Part shown: one piece after another, positions 1-7,097 of the stretch | How the letters are laid out: each line of letters starts with the position of its first letter | Position numbering within the stretch: the stretch's first letter is position 1 | From: JAKAVK01 sp964419095 | Lineage (GTDB): Archaea; Micrarchaeota; Micrarchaeia; Micrarchaeales; CABMGC01 | Reading direction: 5' to 3' | Assembly (NCBI GenBank): GCA_964419095.1 | Contig: CAYQOG010000008.1 | Span: 1 to 34,841 of the forward strand | DNA: 34,841 nucleotides | The notes under the pieces: generated by a model | Database searches by the model: none | The model's input: only the letters and a program-made list of their open reading frames with translations | What the model was told of the DNA's origin: nothing | Made by a program: the position numbers and the translations under genes

Positions 1-797
1 CTAAATTCCAATAGGTTTAGGTCTGTTTGGACTGGATCCCTGTCTGCCAGGAAAATGATCAAGTCATATTCTCCTTTTAGTAATGCAGCAAACTGGATTT
101 TAGCGCTGTTGTCAAGCACTTCTCTGAGTTTATTCAAGTCAGGTTTTGTTTCTTTGAATTTTACCAAGACAAGATATTGAGTATATCCTAATTTGGTAAT
201 GTCAATTTGAGAGGTATATTTAATTCCAAACTTGCGTTCAAGTATTGTTATCCTGTTATGCAATTGCCTTTCAGAGATTCCTACGAGCCTTGACATATGC
301 GATTGATGCATTCTAGAATTCATACTTAGGCATGTCAAGATGTCGATATCTGTTTTATCGATAATATCGTGGTTAACTTTTGTTATAGAGGAGAGTGGGT
401 TAGGCTCAAACTCCCCATCAAGGTTTATTGTGCCTATTAGGCCATCTGTATTCTGCCCATTCACATATATGTAGATTTTATCTGCATCTATTCTGCCAAT
501 ATGGACATCACTATACTTTTCTTTAAGGAGATTTATAGAATTCACGGCTCTTTTTGGCAATGATTTTATAAGAGGTTCAATGAAGGAGCTGCGGCGACTT
601 GCTGCAATAAACTTCCCATGCTCGTCTATTTTGCCGAGATACTTCATCCTACTTTTAACTTTCTTGCTTTCTTTATCCCATATGCTACCAGATTCGTATG
701 CATAGTAATTATCCCCATGTTTCATTATGGTAACGCTTTTTCCTAGTTCTGTCTCGACTGCTGCAAGTCTCTGCCGGACCGCGTTCGGTAATTCCAT
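1..797 (-). CDS. Lrp/AsnC-like regulator with transposase-like N-terminus (partial, C-terminus cut by window edge)
   Basis: The frame is open from an ATG at 797 to the left edge, so the 3' end is missing. The C-terminal part resembles an Lrp/AsnC regulator: a helix-turn-helix stretch (IDKTDIDILTCL, then GISERQLHNRITILERKFGI) followed by the start of a RAM-like ligand-binding fold (YLVLVKF, then FAALLKGEYDLIIFL). Members of this family bind DNA as dimers or octamers and often sense amino acids. The first 60 or so residues (NYYAYESGSIWDKESK, then MKYLGKIDEHGKF) instead look like the N-terminal domain of IS4/IS1634-type transposases, which suggests a domain fusion or shared origin. No Shine-Dalgarno sequence precedes the ATG, and a TATA-like stretch lies about 35 bases upstream (831-840), so the transcript may be nearly leaderless. 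It is AT-richer than the metabolic genes downstream. The domain reading is by eye and the ligand is unknown. Confidence 0.7.
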   Translation of the reverse strand, partial: MELPNAVRQRLAAVETELGKSVTIMKHGDNYYAYESGSIWDKESKKVKSRMKYLGKIDEHGKFIAASRRSSFIEPLIKSLPKRAVNSINLLKEKYSDVHIGRIDADKIYIYVNGQNTDGLIGTINLDGEFEPNPLSSITKVNHDIIDKTDIDILTCLSMNSRMHQSHMSRLVGISERQLHNRITILERKFGIKYTSQIDITKLGYTQYLVLVKFKETKPDLNKLREVLDNSAKIQFAALLKGEYDLIIFLADRDPVQTDLNLLEF

Positions 798-857
798 ATA
801 TACACTTTCGTAATATAGATAATAGACTAATATATAAATCATATATAATATATTGAC

Positions 858-920
858 TTAAACGCACAGATTACTAAGATTTGATAATTTATTTCTGAAT
901 ATATAGAAGCGTGCGTTTAA
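858..920. repeat. 10-bp inverted repeat in the divergent intergenic region
   Basis: TTAAACGCAC at 858-867 is repeated as the perfect reverse complement GTGCGTTTAA at 911-920, with 43 bases between. It lies between the Lrp-like regulator and the ankyrin-like gene, so the arms could be two half-sites for a dimeric regulator, perhaps the Lrp-like protein itself. The function is inference. Confidence 0.45.
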
Positions 921-967
921 TTTCCTAGATAAGAGATATGTAGGTCCTATGCCATATAACAGTAAAC

Positions 968-1029
968 GAGAGGGTATGGATCATGTATGTATTTTTGTCC
1001 ACCCCAGCATACGGTACCCAGCCCCTCTC
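968..1029 (+). other. possible structured 5' leader of the ankyrin-like gene
   Basis: GAGAGGG at 968-974 can pair with CCCTCTC at 1023-1029. Inside it TATG (975-978) can pair with CATA (1008-1011), leaving an 11-base bulge on the 3' side. The structure ends just before the ribosome-binding site at 1036-1042. No transcript data are available, so this may be a leader element or a chance fold. Confidence 0.3.
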
Positions 1030-1047
1030 AAATAAAAGGTGGTTGAA

Positions 1048-2187
1048 ATGGTATCGAAATTTAGAGGCGAAGGGAGCTTCAGAAACTTAAGTAAAGCAGA
1101 CGCTGAGAGCAAATTAGATTCTCTACTAGTAGAGCTCTCTAATGATAAGACTGAAAAGGCATACGGTGCGTTAAGTGATGTGTTTAGAGATGATTTCGTC
1201 CAGATTACGCAATCTTCATTACAAGATGTGAACGCATTATCTTTAGATGATTTGGAGAAACACGAAGCTATAAGCTCCATAATTGACAGACTTATCGGTG
1301 AGAACGAACATGCTGCATTGAGACTTTTTAGTCATCCAGATCCAAAAGTTAGAACTATGGGAGGCCCGGATATCACATTCGTAGGAATTGCAACTACAAC
1401 ATTTGAGTCAGCAGCCAGGTTAGCCATACACCATGAGGAACTTGAGATTTTCGGGGCTGCGCCTACAGCATTTGGGGGTCCGACAATCTCCGATATAGTT
1501 AGTATGGAATCGATAGCTTTGGAAGCTATACGCGATAGTGCCATTGCAAGGAAGTTTATTACACACTCTGAAGGAATGTGCCCTGTCGCCTTTTGGGCAG
1601 TAAGGAAACATAAGAGTGCTGCACAAGAGGCCCTGTTAGATAAAGACTTATTGAGCACAATTAGCACCAATGAGGGACATACTATTCTAGACGAAATAAT
1701 AGGTAGATATGAGGATATAGCCATAGAGGTCATAAGGCGTTTAGATTTAGCGGAAATAAGGGATAGAAACGGATCTACTGCGGCACACTTTGCAGTTAAG
1801 GAATACGTGTCAGCATCTTGGGAAGCGCTAAAGCATAACAGTATAATGTTGCTTACAGATAATGATGACAAGACTGTGGAAGCCATAGCCTATGAAACAA
1901 TTGGACAGAGAAACTTACCGCAAGCAATGAAAGATGCGTTCAGAAGAAGTGGTGCATACACTACAGCAGAGCAGTTAGATGAACTATTTGATAAATTTAA
2001 AACGTATGGGCTGCATATACATAATGTAGACATGCAAGAAAGGCTTGGATACGAACTTCGTAGAGTATCTTACAACTTAGACGACATAGCGATGGTAGCA
2101 GCACGGCATCAAGAAGATCAGGATGTCATTGGAATATTTGTGCCAATAGCTCAAAACAACATCGGGAGGAGGAACAGTGGCAGATGA
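1048..2187 (+). CDS. ankyrin-like repeat protein of unknown function
   Basis: This is a soluble protein of about 379 residues with no signal peptide or membrane segment. It is built from degenerate units of about 31-37 residues, roughly from residue 107 to 285. The clearest units contain EGHTILDEII, NGSTAAHFAV and DDKTVEAIAYE at 32-residue spacing, which matches the xGxTxxHxA core of ankyrin repeats; earlier units (GPDITFVGIA, GGPTISDIV, SEGMCPVAFWAV) are weaker. Ankyrin repeats normally bind other proteins; no catalytic motif is visible. The start is taken as ATG 1048, because GGTGG at 1038-1042 is well spaced for it, rather than the in-frame GTG at 1039 that lies within that site. The gene is AT-richer than the core genes of the window and diverges from the Lrp-like gene. 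Partner and role are unknown. Confidence 0.65.
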   Translation: MVSKFRGEGSFRNLSKADAESKLDSLLVELSNDKTEKAYGALSDVFRDDFVQITQSSLQDVNALSLDDLEKHEAISSIIDRLIGENEHAALRLFSHPDPKVRTMGGPDITFVGIATTTFESAARLAIHHEELEIFGAAPTAFGGPTISDIVSMESIALEAIRDSAIARKFITHSEGMCPVAFWAVRKHKSAAQEALLDKDLLSTISTNEGHTILDEIIGRYEDIAIEVIRRLDLAEIRDRNGSTAAHFAVKEYVSASWEALKHNSIMLLTDNDDKTVEAIAYETIGQRNLPQAMKDAFRRSGAYTTAEQLDELFDKFKTYGLHIHNVDMQERLGYELRRVSYNLDDIAMVAARHQEDQDVIGIFVPIAQNNIGRRNSGR

Positions 2188-2217
2188 TTGAAGTTCTAGA
2201 TTTCGTATTTCCAGGAA

Positions 2218-2952
2218 TCAGAGCTGCATGTCGAAGACCTTCTTGTAGGTCTCTATGTTTCCTACGTCGAACCACTTGCCCTTGTAGACAACTGCTTCCA
2301 GCTCTACCTGCTTGATCAACCACTGGAGGAAGTATCCGGGCGCGTCAGGGTTATTCTTGTCAGCCAGGTATTCCTTGTACTTTGTGAGCGTCTGCTTAGG
2401 GAAGATGTATATTCCTGTGCTTATGAGCGTCGACTTAGGGTTCTCGGGCTTCTCCTGAAACTCGGTTATCTTGCTTCCATTGGTGCTGACAACTCCGAAC
2501 CTCTTCGCCTCTTCGAGCGAACCTACGTCGAATACTGCAATCGTCGGCTTCTTAGTCTCCTCGAATCGCACTATGAGCTTCGAAAGATCGAAATCGTAGA
2601 AGTTGTCCCCTGCTATTACCATGAGATCTTCGCTGAACTTGGCCTTCTCGATCGCGTATTCTATTCCCCTTATCGCGCCGAACTTCTCGCCTTCCTTGAT
2701 GGACGGCTCTATTACCATTTCTATGGTCTTGTTGACCTGGTTGGTCTCCCTGTGCATCTTCCAATATCTGAACTGGTCGGCGAACTTCCTGTTCGTTGAG
2801 ATGACTATGCGGTTAATCCCGTTCCTGGCCACGTTCTCCAGTATGTAATCGAGGATAGGCCTTCCGCGGATGGGCAGCAGGGGCTTTGGAACGAAAAGGG
2901 TTATCGGCTCGAGCCTTGTTGCAAATCCTCCGCATAATATTAAAGCATCCAC
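2218..2952 (-). CDS. sugar nucleotidyltransferase (NDP-sugar pyrophosphorylase family)
   Basis: Enzymes of this family transfer a nucleotidyl group from an NTP to a sugar 1-phosphate, giving an NDP-sugar for glycan synthesis. The N-terminus has the signature LCGGFATRLEPIT followed by PKPLLPI, which holds the nucleotide phosphates and the metal. AGDNFYDFD near residue 115 carries the expected metal-binding Asp, and EFQEKP and STGIYIF are typical of the sugar-binding half. At 244 residues it has the catalytic domain only, without a C-terminal left-handed beta-helix. It most resembles glucose-1-phosphate thymidylyl- or uridylyltransferases, but the sugar and base cannot be fixed from sequence alone. 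The start ATG is preceded by GGTGG on the minus strand. It ends 30 bases from the convergent ankyrin-like gene. Confidence 0.85.
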   Translation of the reverse strand: MDALILCGGFATRLEPITLFVPKPLLPIRGRPILDYILENVARNGINRIVISTNRKFADQFRYWKMHRETNQVNKTIEMVIEPSIKEGEKFGAIRGIEYAIEKAKFSEDLMVIAGDNFYDFDLSKLIVRFEETKKPTIAVFDVGSLEEAKRFGVVSTNGSKITEFQEKPENPKSTLISTGIYIFPKQTLTKYKEYLADKNNPDAPGYFLQWLIKQVELEAVVYKGKWFDVGNIETYKKVFDMQL

Positions 2953-3025
2953 TTCTCCACCATCGCTACTGTGTTCTGTTGCTCTTGGCTGTGACCAAGA
3001 AGAACTAGTTTATTATAGTAGCGAG

Positions 3026-3037
3026 TTTATTTAAATA
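3026..3037 (+). promoter_or_regulatory. TATA-like promoter element of the pentapeptide-repeat gene
   Basis: TTTATTTAAATA lies about 41 bases upstream of ATG 3078 in an intergenic gap, consistent with an archaeal TATA box and a short leader. Confidence 0.45.
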
Positions 3038-3077
3038 GCATTGGGTAGTTCGGATTTATCCTCTGATTGTGGTTGAG

Positions 3078-3755
3078 ATGAGGCAGAATGAGATAATTCG
3101 CAGGATCCTGTCTGGGGGCAGATATCCTGAGCTGAGGAAGCACCTGAAGAGCGTAGGATACAAGCTCGACTATGCGCAGCTGGGAGGGGCGCAGTTAAAG
3201 GGAATCGATTTACGCAGGGTCAGCCTGAAGGCTGCGAATCTTGGAGGCTCTGAATTGAGTGAAGTGATTCTTGAAAAAGCTTATCTTAGAGGGGCAAATC
3301 TTGGAGGCTCGAATATGAGTTATGTTAGATTGGCAAGAGCCGATCTTGAAACTGCGAATCTTGGCGGAGCGAACCTTGCTTATGCCGATATGCGTAGCAC
3401 ATCGCTTAGAGGGGCGAATATGAGCGGCACATATCTTGGATACGCAAGACTTGCAAAAGCGGATCTTTCTGATGCGTATATGTGGGGATCTTTTCTTAGA
3501 GGTTGCGATTTGCACTTTGCAGATCTTCGAGGAACTTATCTAAAGGCCGCTGACCTTAAGCGTGCGGACATGCGCGGTGCAAAACTGCATGGAGCCGAGA
3601 TGGTTGGGGCAAATCTGGTCGGCGCAAAGATAGGAAGAAGCAGGATCAATGACCTGATTGTTGCAGTTGGCATATCAGAACGCGGAAAACAGATAGGCGA
3701 TGTGGAAAAGAGGGCCATATTGAGGAAGCTAGGAGTCAAAGTCATTGGTAATTAG
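3078..3755 (+). CDS. pentapeptide-repeat protein
   Basis: From about residue 30 to 195 the protein is a run of pentapeptides of the A(D/N)LxX type (ANLGG, ADLET, ANLAY, ADLSD, ADLKR, ANLVG), which fold into a right-handed quadrilateral beta-helix. A short basic N-terminal segment precedes the helix and a charged tail (GDVEKRAILRKLGVKV) follows. Members include gyrase-protecting proteins such as Qnr/MfpA, but most have no known role and nothing here points to a specific target. Successive 60-base blocks from 3241 to 3540 align well with each other, so 20 residues, or one coil of four pentapeptides, is the duplicated unit. ATG 3078 is preferred to GTG 3069, because the GTGG of that codon provides the ribosome-binding site, the same arrangement as at the ankyrin-like gene. 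Confidence 0.88.
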   Translation: MRQNEIIRRILSGGRYPELRKHLKSVGYKLDYAQLGGAQLKGIDLRRVSLKAANLGGSELSEVILEKAYLRGANLGGSNMSYVRLARADLETANLGGANLAYADMRSTSLRGANMSGTYLGYARLAKADLSDAYMWGSFLRGCDLHFADLRGTYLKAADLKRADMRGAKLHGAEMVGANLVGAKIGRSRINDLIVAVGISERGKQIGDVEKRAILRKLGVKVIGN

Positions 3756-3764
3756 TATAATAAT
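3753..3764 (+). promoter_or_regulatory. TATA-like element of the pyruvate dehydrogenase operon
   Basis: TAGTATAATAAT overlaps the stop codon of the upstream gene. At the usual archaeal distance it would start transcripts near 3785-3790, immediately before a possible CTG start codon at 3796. Confidence 0.45.
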
Positions 3765-3840
3765 CCTTTTGCTCTTTAGATAATCAGGTGTTTTTCTGGA
3801 AAATAGCGTCTTCAGCGGGGAGATCAAGTACCTCCAGGTG

Positions 3841-4878
3841 ATGGACGAGAACGGGAAGATTGACCAGGACCTCTTTCCAAAGGATCTGGATGACGGCAAG
3901 ATTATAGAGATGTACAAGTATATGCTCTATGCAAGGGCTGCAGACGCAAAGGTCCTCAGCCTGCAGAGGCAAGGGCGCGCCGTTACCTATGCCCCTCTTC
4001 TGGGCGAGGAGGCAACGCAGATAGGCAGCGCCTATGCGATGCGCAAGAACGACATGTTCGTGCCTGCCTTCAGGCAGCACGGAGTCTTCATGACAAGAGG
4101 CATACCTCTCGAATACCTTTTCATGTACTGGCGCGGGTTCGAGGAAGGGGATACGTATCCCAAGAGCGTGGGCGGTCTTCCGATAGCGGTGCCTGTTGCA
4201 ACGCAGATGCCCCATGCTGCAGGACTTGCATTCGCACAGAAATATAATGGGACAGGTTCTGCAGTTGTTTCCTATGTAGGCGACGGAGGCACTTCTGAGG
4301 GCGATTTCTACGAGTCGCTGAACTTTGCAGGGGTATGGAGAGCTCCGCTTGTTGCGATTATAGAGAATAACGGATGGGCAATATCTCTGCCAAGGGAGAA
4401 GCAGACAGCCACGAAAACCCTGGCACAGAAGGCGATAGCGGCAGGCATACCCGGAATACAGGTGGACGGCAACGATGTAATTGCAGTATACAGGGCAACC
4501 AAGGAAGCGATAGAAAATGCGCAGTACGGTCCCACTCTCATAGAATGCATGACTTACAGGATGGGCATACACACGACTGCTGACGATCCCACAAAGTACA
4601 GGCCTGATGCGGAAGTTGAGGAATGGAAGGCAAAGGATCCGATCATGCGCGTAAAGAAGTACCTGATGGGCAAGGGAGTATGGAACGATGAAATGGAGAA
4701 GGCGGCCTTGGACCAATTCTCAAAGGCCATAGACGCGGCGGTTGCAAAGGCGGAGCAGTTCAAGGAGGATCCTGCAAGCATGTTCAAGAACGTTTACAGT
4801 TTCATGCCGGAAGTACTCCAGCAAGAACTTGACGCAGGTATGAAGAATAATTTCTGGCAACAGCAGGGTGAGAAGTGA
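3841..4878 (+). CDS. pdhA: pyruvate dehydrogenase-type E1 component, alpha subunit
   Basis: E1alpha and E1beta form the thiamine diphosphate enzyme that decarboxylates pyruvate (or a branched 2-oxoacid) and passes the acyl group to E2. The ThDP motif runs from GDGG at about residue 147 to the NN pair at 176-177. RQGRAVTYAPLLGEEA, PREKQTA.KTLAQKA and HTTADDPTKYR match the PdhA type more closely than branched-chain enzymes. The start is uncertain. GTG 3838 and ATG 3841 have no well-placed ribosome-binding site. The frame stays open upstream to a stop at 3781, and the codons just before 3841 read EIKYLQV, which resembles the conserved start of PdhA homologues. CTG 3796, with AGGTG five bases upstream of it, would include that segment. 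The ATG is given as the conservative start. It is first in a five-gene operon. Confidence 0.93.
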   Translation: MDENGKIDQDLFPKDLDDGKIIEMYKYMLYARAADAKVLSLQRQGRAVTYAPLLGEEATQIGSAYAMRKNDMFVPAFRQHGVFMTRGIPLEYLFMYWRGFEEGDTYPKSVGGLPIAVPVATQMPHAAGLAFAQKYNGTGSAVVSYVGDGGTSEGDFYESLNFAGVWRAPLVAIIENNGWAISLPREKQTATKTLAQKAIAAGIPGIQVDGNDVIAVYRATKEAIENAQYGPTLIECMTYRMGIHTTADDPTKYRPDAEVEEWKAKDPIMRVKKYLMGKGVWNDEMEKAALDQFSKAIDAAVAKAEQFKEDPASMFKNVYSFMPEVLQQELDAGMKNNFWQQQGEK

Positions 4879-5843
4879 TGCAGGCTAACATGGTAACGGC
4901 GCTTAACAATGCATTGGAACTTGGCATGAAAGAGAATGAGAAAGTCGTGCTCCTTGGCGAGGATATCGGAAAGGACGGCGGAGTTTTCAGGGTCACTGAC
5001 GGGCTCCAGGCAAAATTCGGCGAGAAAAGGGTGGTGGACACTCCTCTCGCAGAGTCAGGGATAGTAGGTACTGCGATAGGCATGGCTATTGGAGGCCTGC
5101 ATCCTGTTGCTGAGGCTCAGTTCGCGGGATTCATGTTCCTGGGTTTCTCTCAGCTTGTCAATCACGCTGCAAGATATAGAAGCCGATCAAGATCCTCTTT
5201 TCAGCTTCCAATGATTGTAAGAACTCCGGTGAGCGGCGGAGTAAGGACATTGGAGCATCATTCCGAGAGTCCTGAAGCATACTACTCGCACATGGGCGGG
5301 CTCATTGTCGTAGAGCCATCGACGCCTTATGATGCAAAAGGACTTATGATAAAGGCGCTGCGGATGAATGACCCGGTGGTCTTCCTCGAGCCTACAAAAC
5401 TCTACAGGCTCTTCAAACAGGACATACCAGAGGATGCCTATGAGGTGCCTCTAGGAAAGGCGAGCATAGTCAGGGCGGGCAGCGCGGTGACAATAGTGAC
5501 ATATGGGACAATGGTACCTGTTGTCAAGGACGTCGTCGCCAAGAAGAACGTTGACGCTGAGATAATAGACCTGAGGACGATAAATCCGCTTGACGAGTCA
5601 ACGATACTGGCAAGCGTAAAGAAGACCGGCAGAGTGGTAATTGCGCACGAGGCTTCGCTGAGCTTCGGAGTCGGCGCTGAGGTAAGCGCAAGGATAGCTG
5701 AGAAGGCGATCTTCGATCTCGATGCGCCGATAGTGCGAGTCGGTTCCCCAAGCCTGCCGTACCCGTTCCCGGGATACGAGAAGTATTATGTTCCTAATGC
5801 GATGAAGATATCTCAGGCAATAGACAAGGCAATGGAGGCATAA
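4878..5843 (+). CDS. pdhB: pyruvate dehydrogenase-type E1 component, beta subunit
   Basis: This is the partner of the alpha subunit in the E1 heterotetramer. It has the transketolase-like pyrimidine-binding domain (LLGEDIGKDGGVFRVTDGL, then DTPLAESGIVG) and the C-terminal domain with DLRTINPLD and HEASLSFGVGAEV, all typical of PdhB. PMIVRTPVSGGVRTLEHHSESPEA in the middle forms part of the active site with E1alpha. The ATG overlaps the alpha-subunit stop in TGATG, and GGGTGA lies five bases upstream, so translation is probably coupled. The length of about 321 residues is normal. Substrate preference (pyruvate versus branched-chain 2-oxoacids) cannot be settled by sequence, and archaeal homologues have been found with both. 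Confidence 0.93.
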   Translation: MQANMVTALNNALELGMKENEKVVLLGEDIGKDGGVFRVTDGLQAKFGEKRVVDTPLAESGIVGTAIGMAIGGLHPVAEAQFAGFMFLGFSQLVNHAARYRSRSRSSFQLPMIVRTPVSGGVRTLEHHSESPEAYYSHMGGLIVVEPSTPYDAKGLMIKALRMNDPVVFLEPTKLYRLFKQDIPEDAYEVPLGKASIVRAGSAVTIVTYGTMVPVVKDVVAKKNVDAEIIDLRTINPLDESTILASVKKTGRVVIAHEASLSFGVGAEVSARIAEKAIFDLDAPIVRVGSPSLPYPFPGYEKYYVPNAMKISQAIDKAMEA

Positions 5844-5845
5844 CC

Positions 5846-7093
5846 GTGAAAACACTAATGTTCGTAGACGTCGGAGAAGGAATAACCGAAGGTCATATCA
5901 GAAAATGGCTTGTGAAGGACGGCGCGGCAGTGAACGAGGACCAGCCGATAATGCAGATAGAGACGGACAAGGCAGTGGTAAGCCTCCCGGCGCCTATATC
6001 CGGAATAGTGAAAATGGTTGCAAAGGAGGATTCAACAGTCAAGGTTGGAGACGTACTTGCGTATGTCGGGGAACTTTCGGAACTGCAGAACGTCTCGCAG
6101 CAACCCGCACCTGCAACGCAGGCGCAGGGAACTCCAGCACCACAGCAGATGCAAGCTCCAACTCCAACAGCGCAGCCAATGCAACAGCCACAGCCAAGAG
6201 AGATAATTGCAACGCCTTCAGTGAGACATCTTGCAAGGGAGCTTGGAGTTGACCTCAGCAAGGTTACAGGAACAGGACCTGAAGGCAGGATAGTTGAGAA
6301 TGACGTGAGGAATCTCACTGCCACGCAGCAGAAACAGCAACAGCCAAAGGTCACGCAGAAGTTCTCAGAGGTTCTTGAAGAGCAGCATGGAGGAGAGGTT
6401 GAAAGGATTCCCCTCTCAATGACAAGGAAGGCCATAGCGAGGAACATGGAGATCTCGCTTTCGATACCTAGCGCAGTTCACATGGACCTGATAACTGCAA
6501 CTGACCTCTTCAACATACTGAAGAGGGAGAAGCCAAACGCAGAGAAACTAGGAATCAAGCTGACCTTCCTGCCTTTCATAATAAAAGCAGTGATAGAGGC
6601 GCTAAAGGAGAATCCGAGGTTCAACGCAAGCTATGACCATGAGAAACTGGAGATAATAGTAAAGAAATACTATAACATAGGCATTGCCGCTAAAACAGAG
6701 GATGGGCTCAAGGTAATCGTCGTCAAGAATGCGGACAAGAAGAGCATAGTCCAGATTGCAAAGGAATTGGTGGAACTCCGCAACAAGCTGGACAACCAGA
6801 CGATAACGATAGATGAGATGAGGGACAGCACCTTTACCATAACAAACATCGGAAGTCTGGGGGGAGGCTATCTTTCCGTGCCCATAATCAATCCTCCCGA
6901 GGTTGCAATCCTCGGAGTTCACCTGATAAGGGACACCCCGATAGTTGATGACGGGCAGGTCAAGATAGGGAAGGTTCTTCCGTTCTCGCTTGTCTTCGAC
7001 CACAGAGTGGTAGACGGTGCGGATGCAGTGCTTTTCGGCAACGCCCTGATAAAATATCTCCAGGACCCTGAGTTCCTCGAGATGCTCGGTTGA
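5846..7093 (+). CDS. pdhC: dihydrolipoamide acyltransferase (E2) of the 2-oxoacid dehydrogenase complex
   Basis: E2 is the core of the complex and moves the acyl group from E1 to CoA through a lipoyl arm. One lipoyl domain occupies residues 1-78, with the lipoyl lysine at K42 in ETDKAVV. A flexible Gln/Pro/Ala-rich linker follows, then a peripheral subunit-binding domain (ATPSVRHLARELGV, then GTGPEGRI) at about 122-155. A second Gln/Lys-rich linker leads to the catalytic domain, which ends with the active-site motif DHRVVDG at 385-391 (His386, Asp390). The GTG start has GGAGG eight bases upstream and lies two bases after the E1beta stop. Activity needs a lipoate ligase or lipoyl synthase, and neither is encoded in this window. 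Confidence 0.94.
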   Translation: MKTLMFVDVGEGITEGHIRKWLVKDGAAVNEDQPIMQIETDKAVVSLPAPISGIVKMVAKEDSTVKVGDVLAYVGELSELQNVSQQPAPATQAQGTPAPQQMQAPTPTAQPMQQPQPREIIATPSVRHLARELGVDLSKVTGTGPEGRIVENDVRNLTATQQKQQQPKVTQKFSEVLEEQHGGEVERIPLSMTRKAIARNMEISLSIPSAVHMDLITATDLFNILKREKPNAEKLGIKLTFLPFIIKAVIEALKENPRFNASYDHEKLEIIVKKYYNIGIAAKTEDGLKVIVVKNADKKSIVQIAKELVELRNKLDNQTITIDEMRDSTFTITNIGSLGGGYLSVPIINPPEVAILGVHLIRDTPIVDDGQVKIGKVLPFSLVFDHRVVDGADAVLFGNALIKYLQDPEFLEMLG

Positions 7094-7097
7094 GATC

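Noticed and set aside
981..1280. Minus-strand frame of 99 codons at the start of the ankyrin-like gene
   Set aside because: Ser-rich antisense frame without a ribosome-binding site. It lies mostly within the better supported plus-strand gene.
3784..4716. Long frame of 310 codons antisense to pdhA
   Set aside because: It is a shadow of the E1alpha gene, rich in Cys, Arg and Tyr, with no family resemblance or ribosome-binding site.
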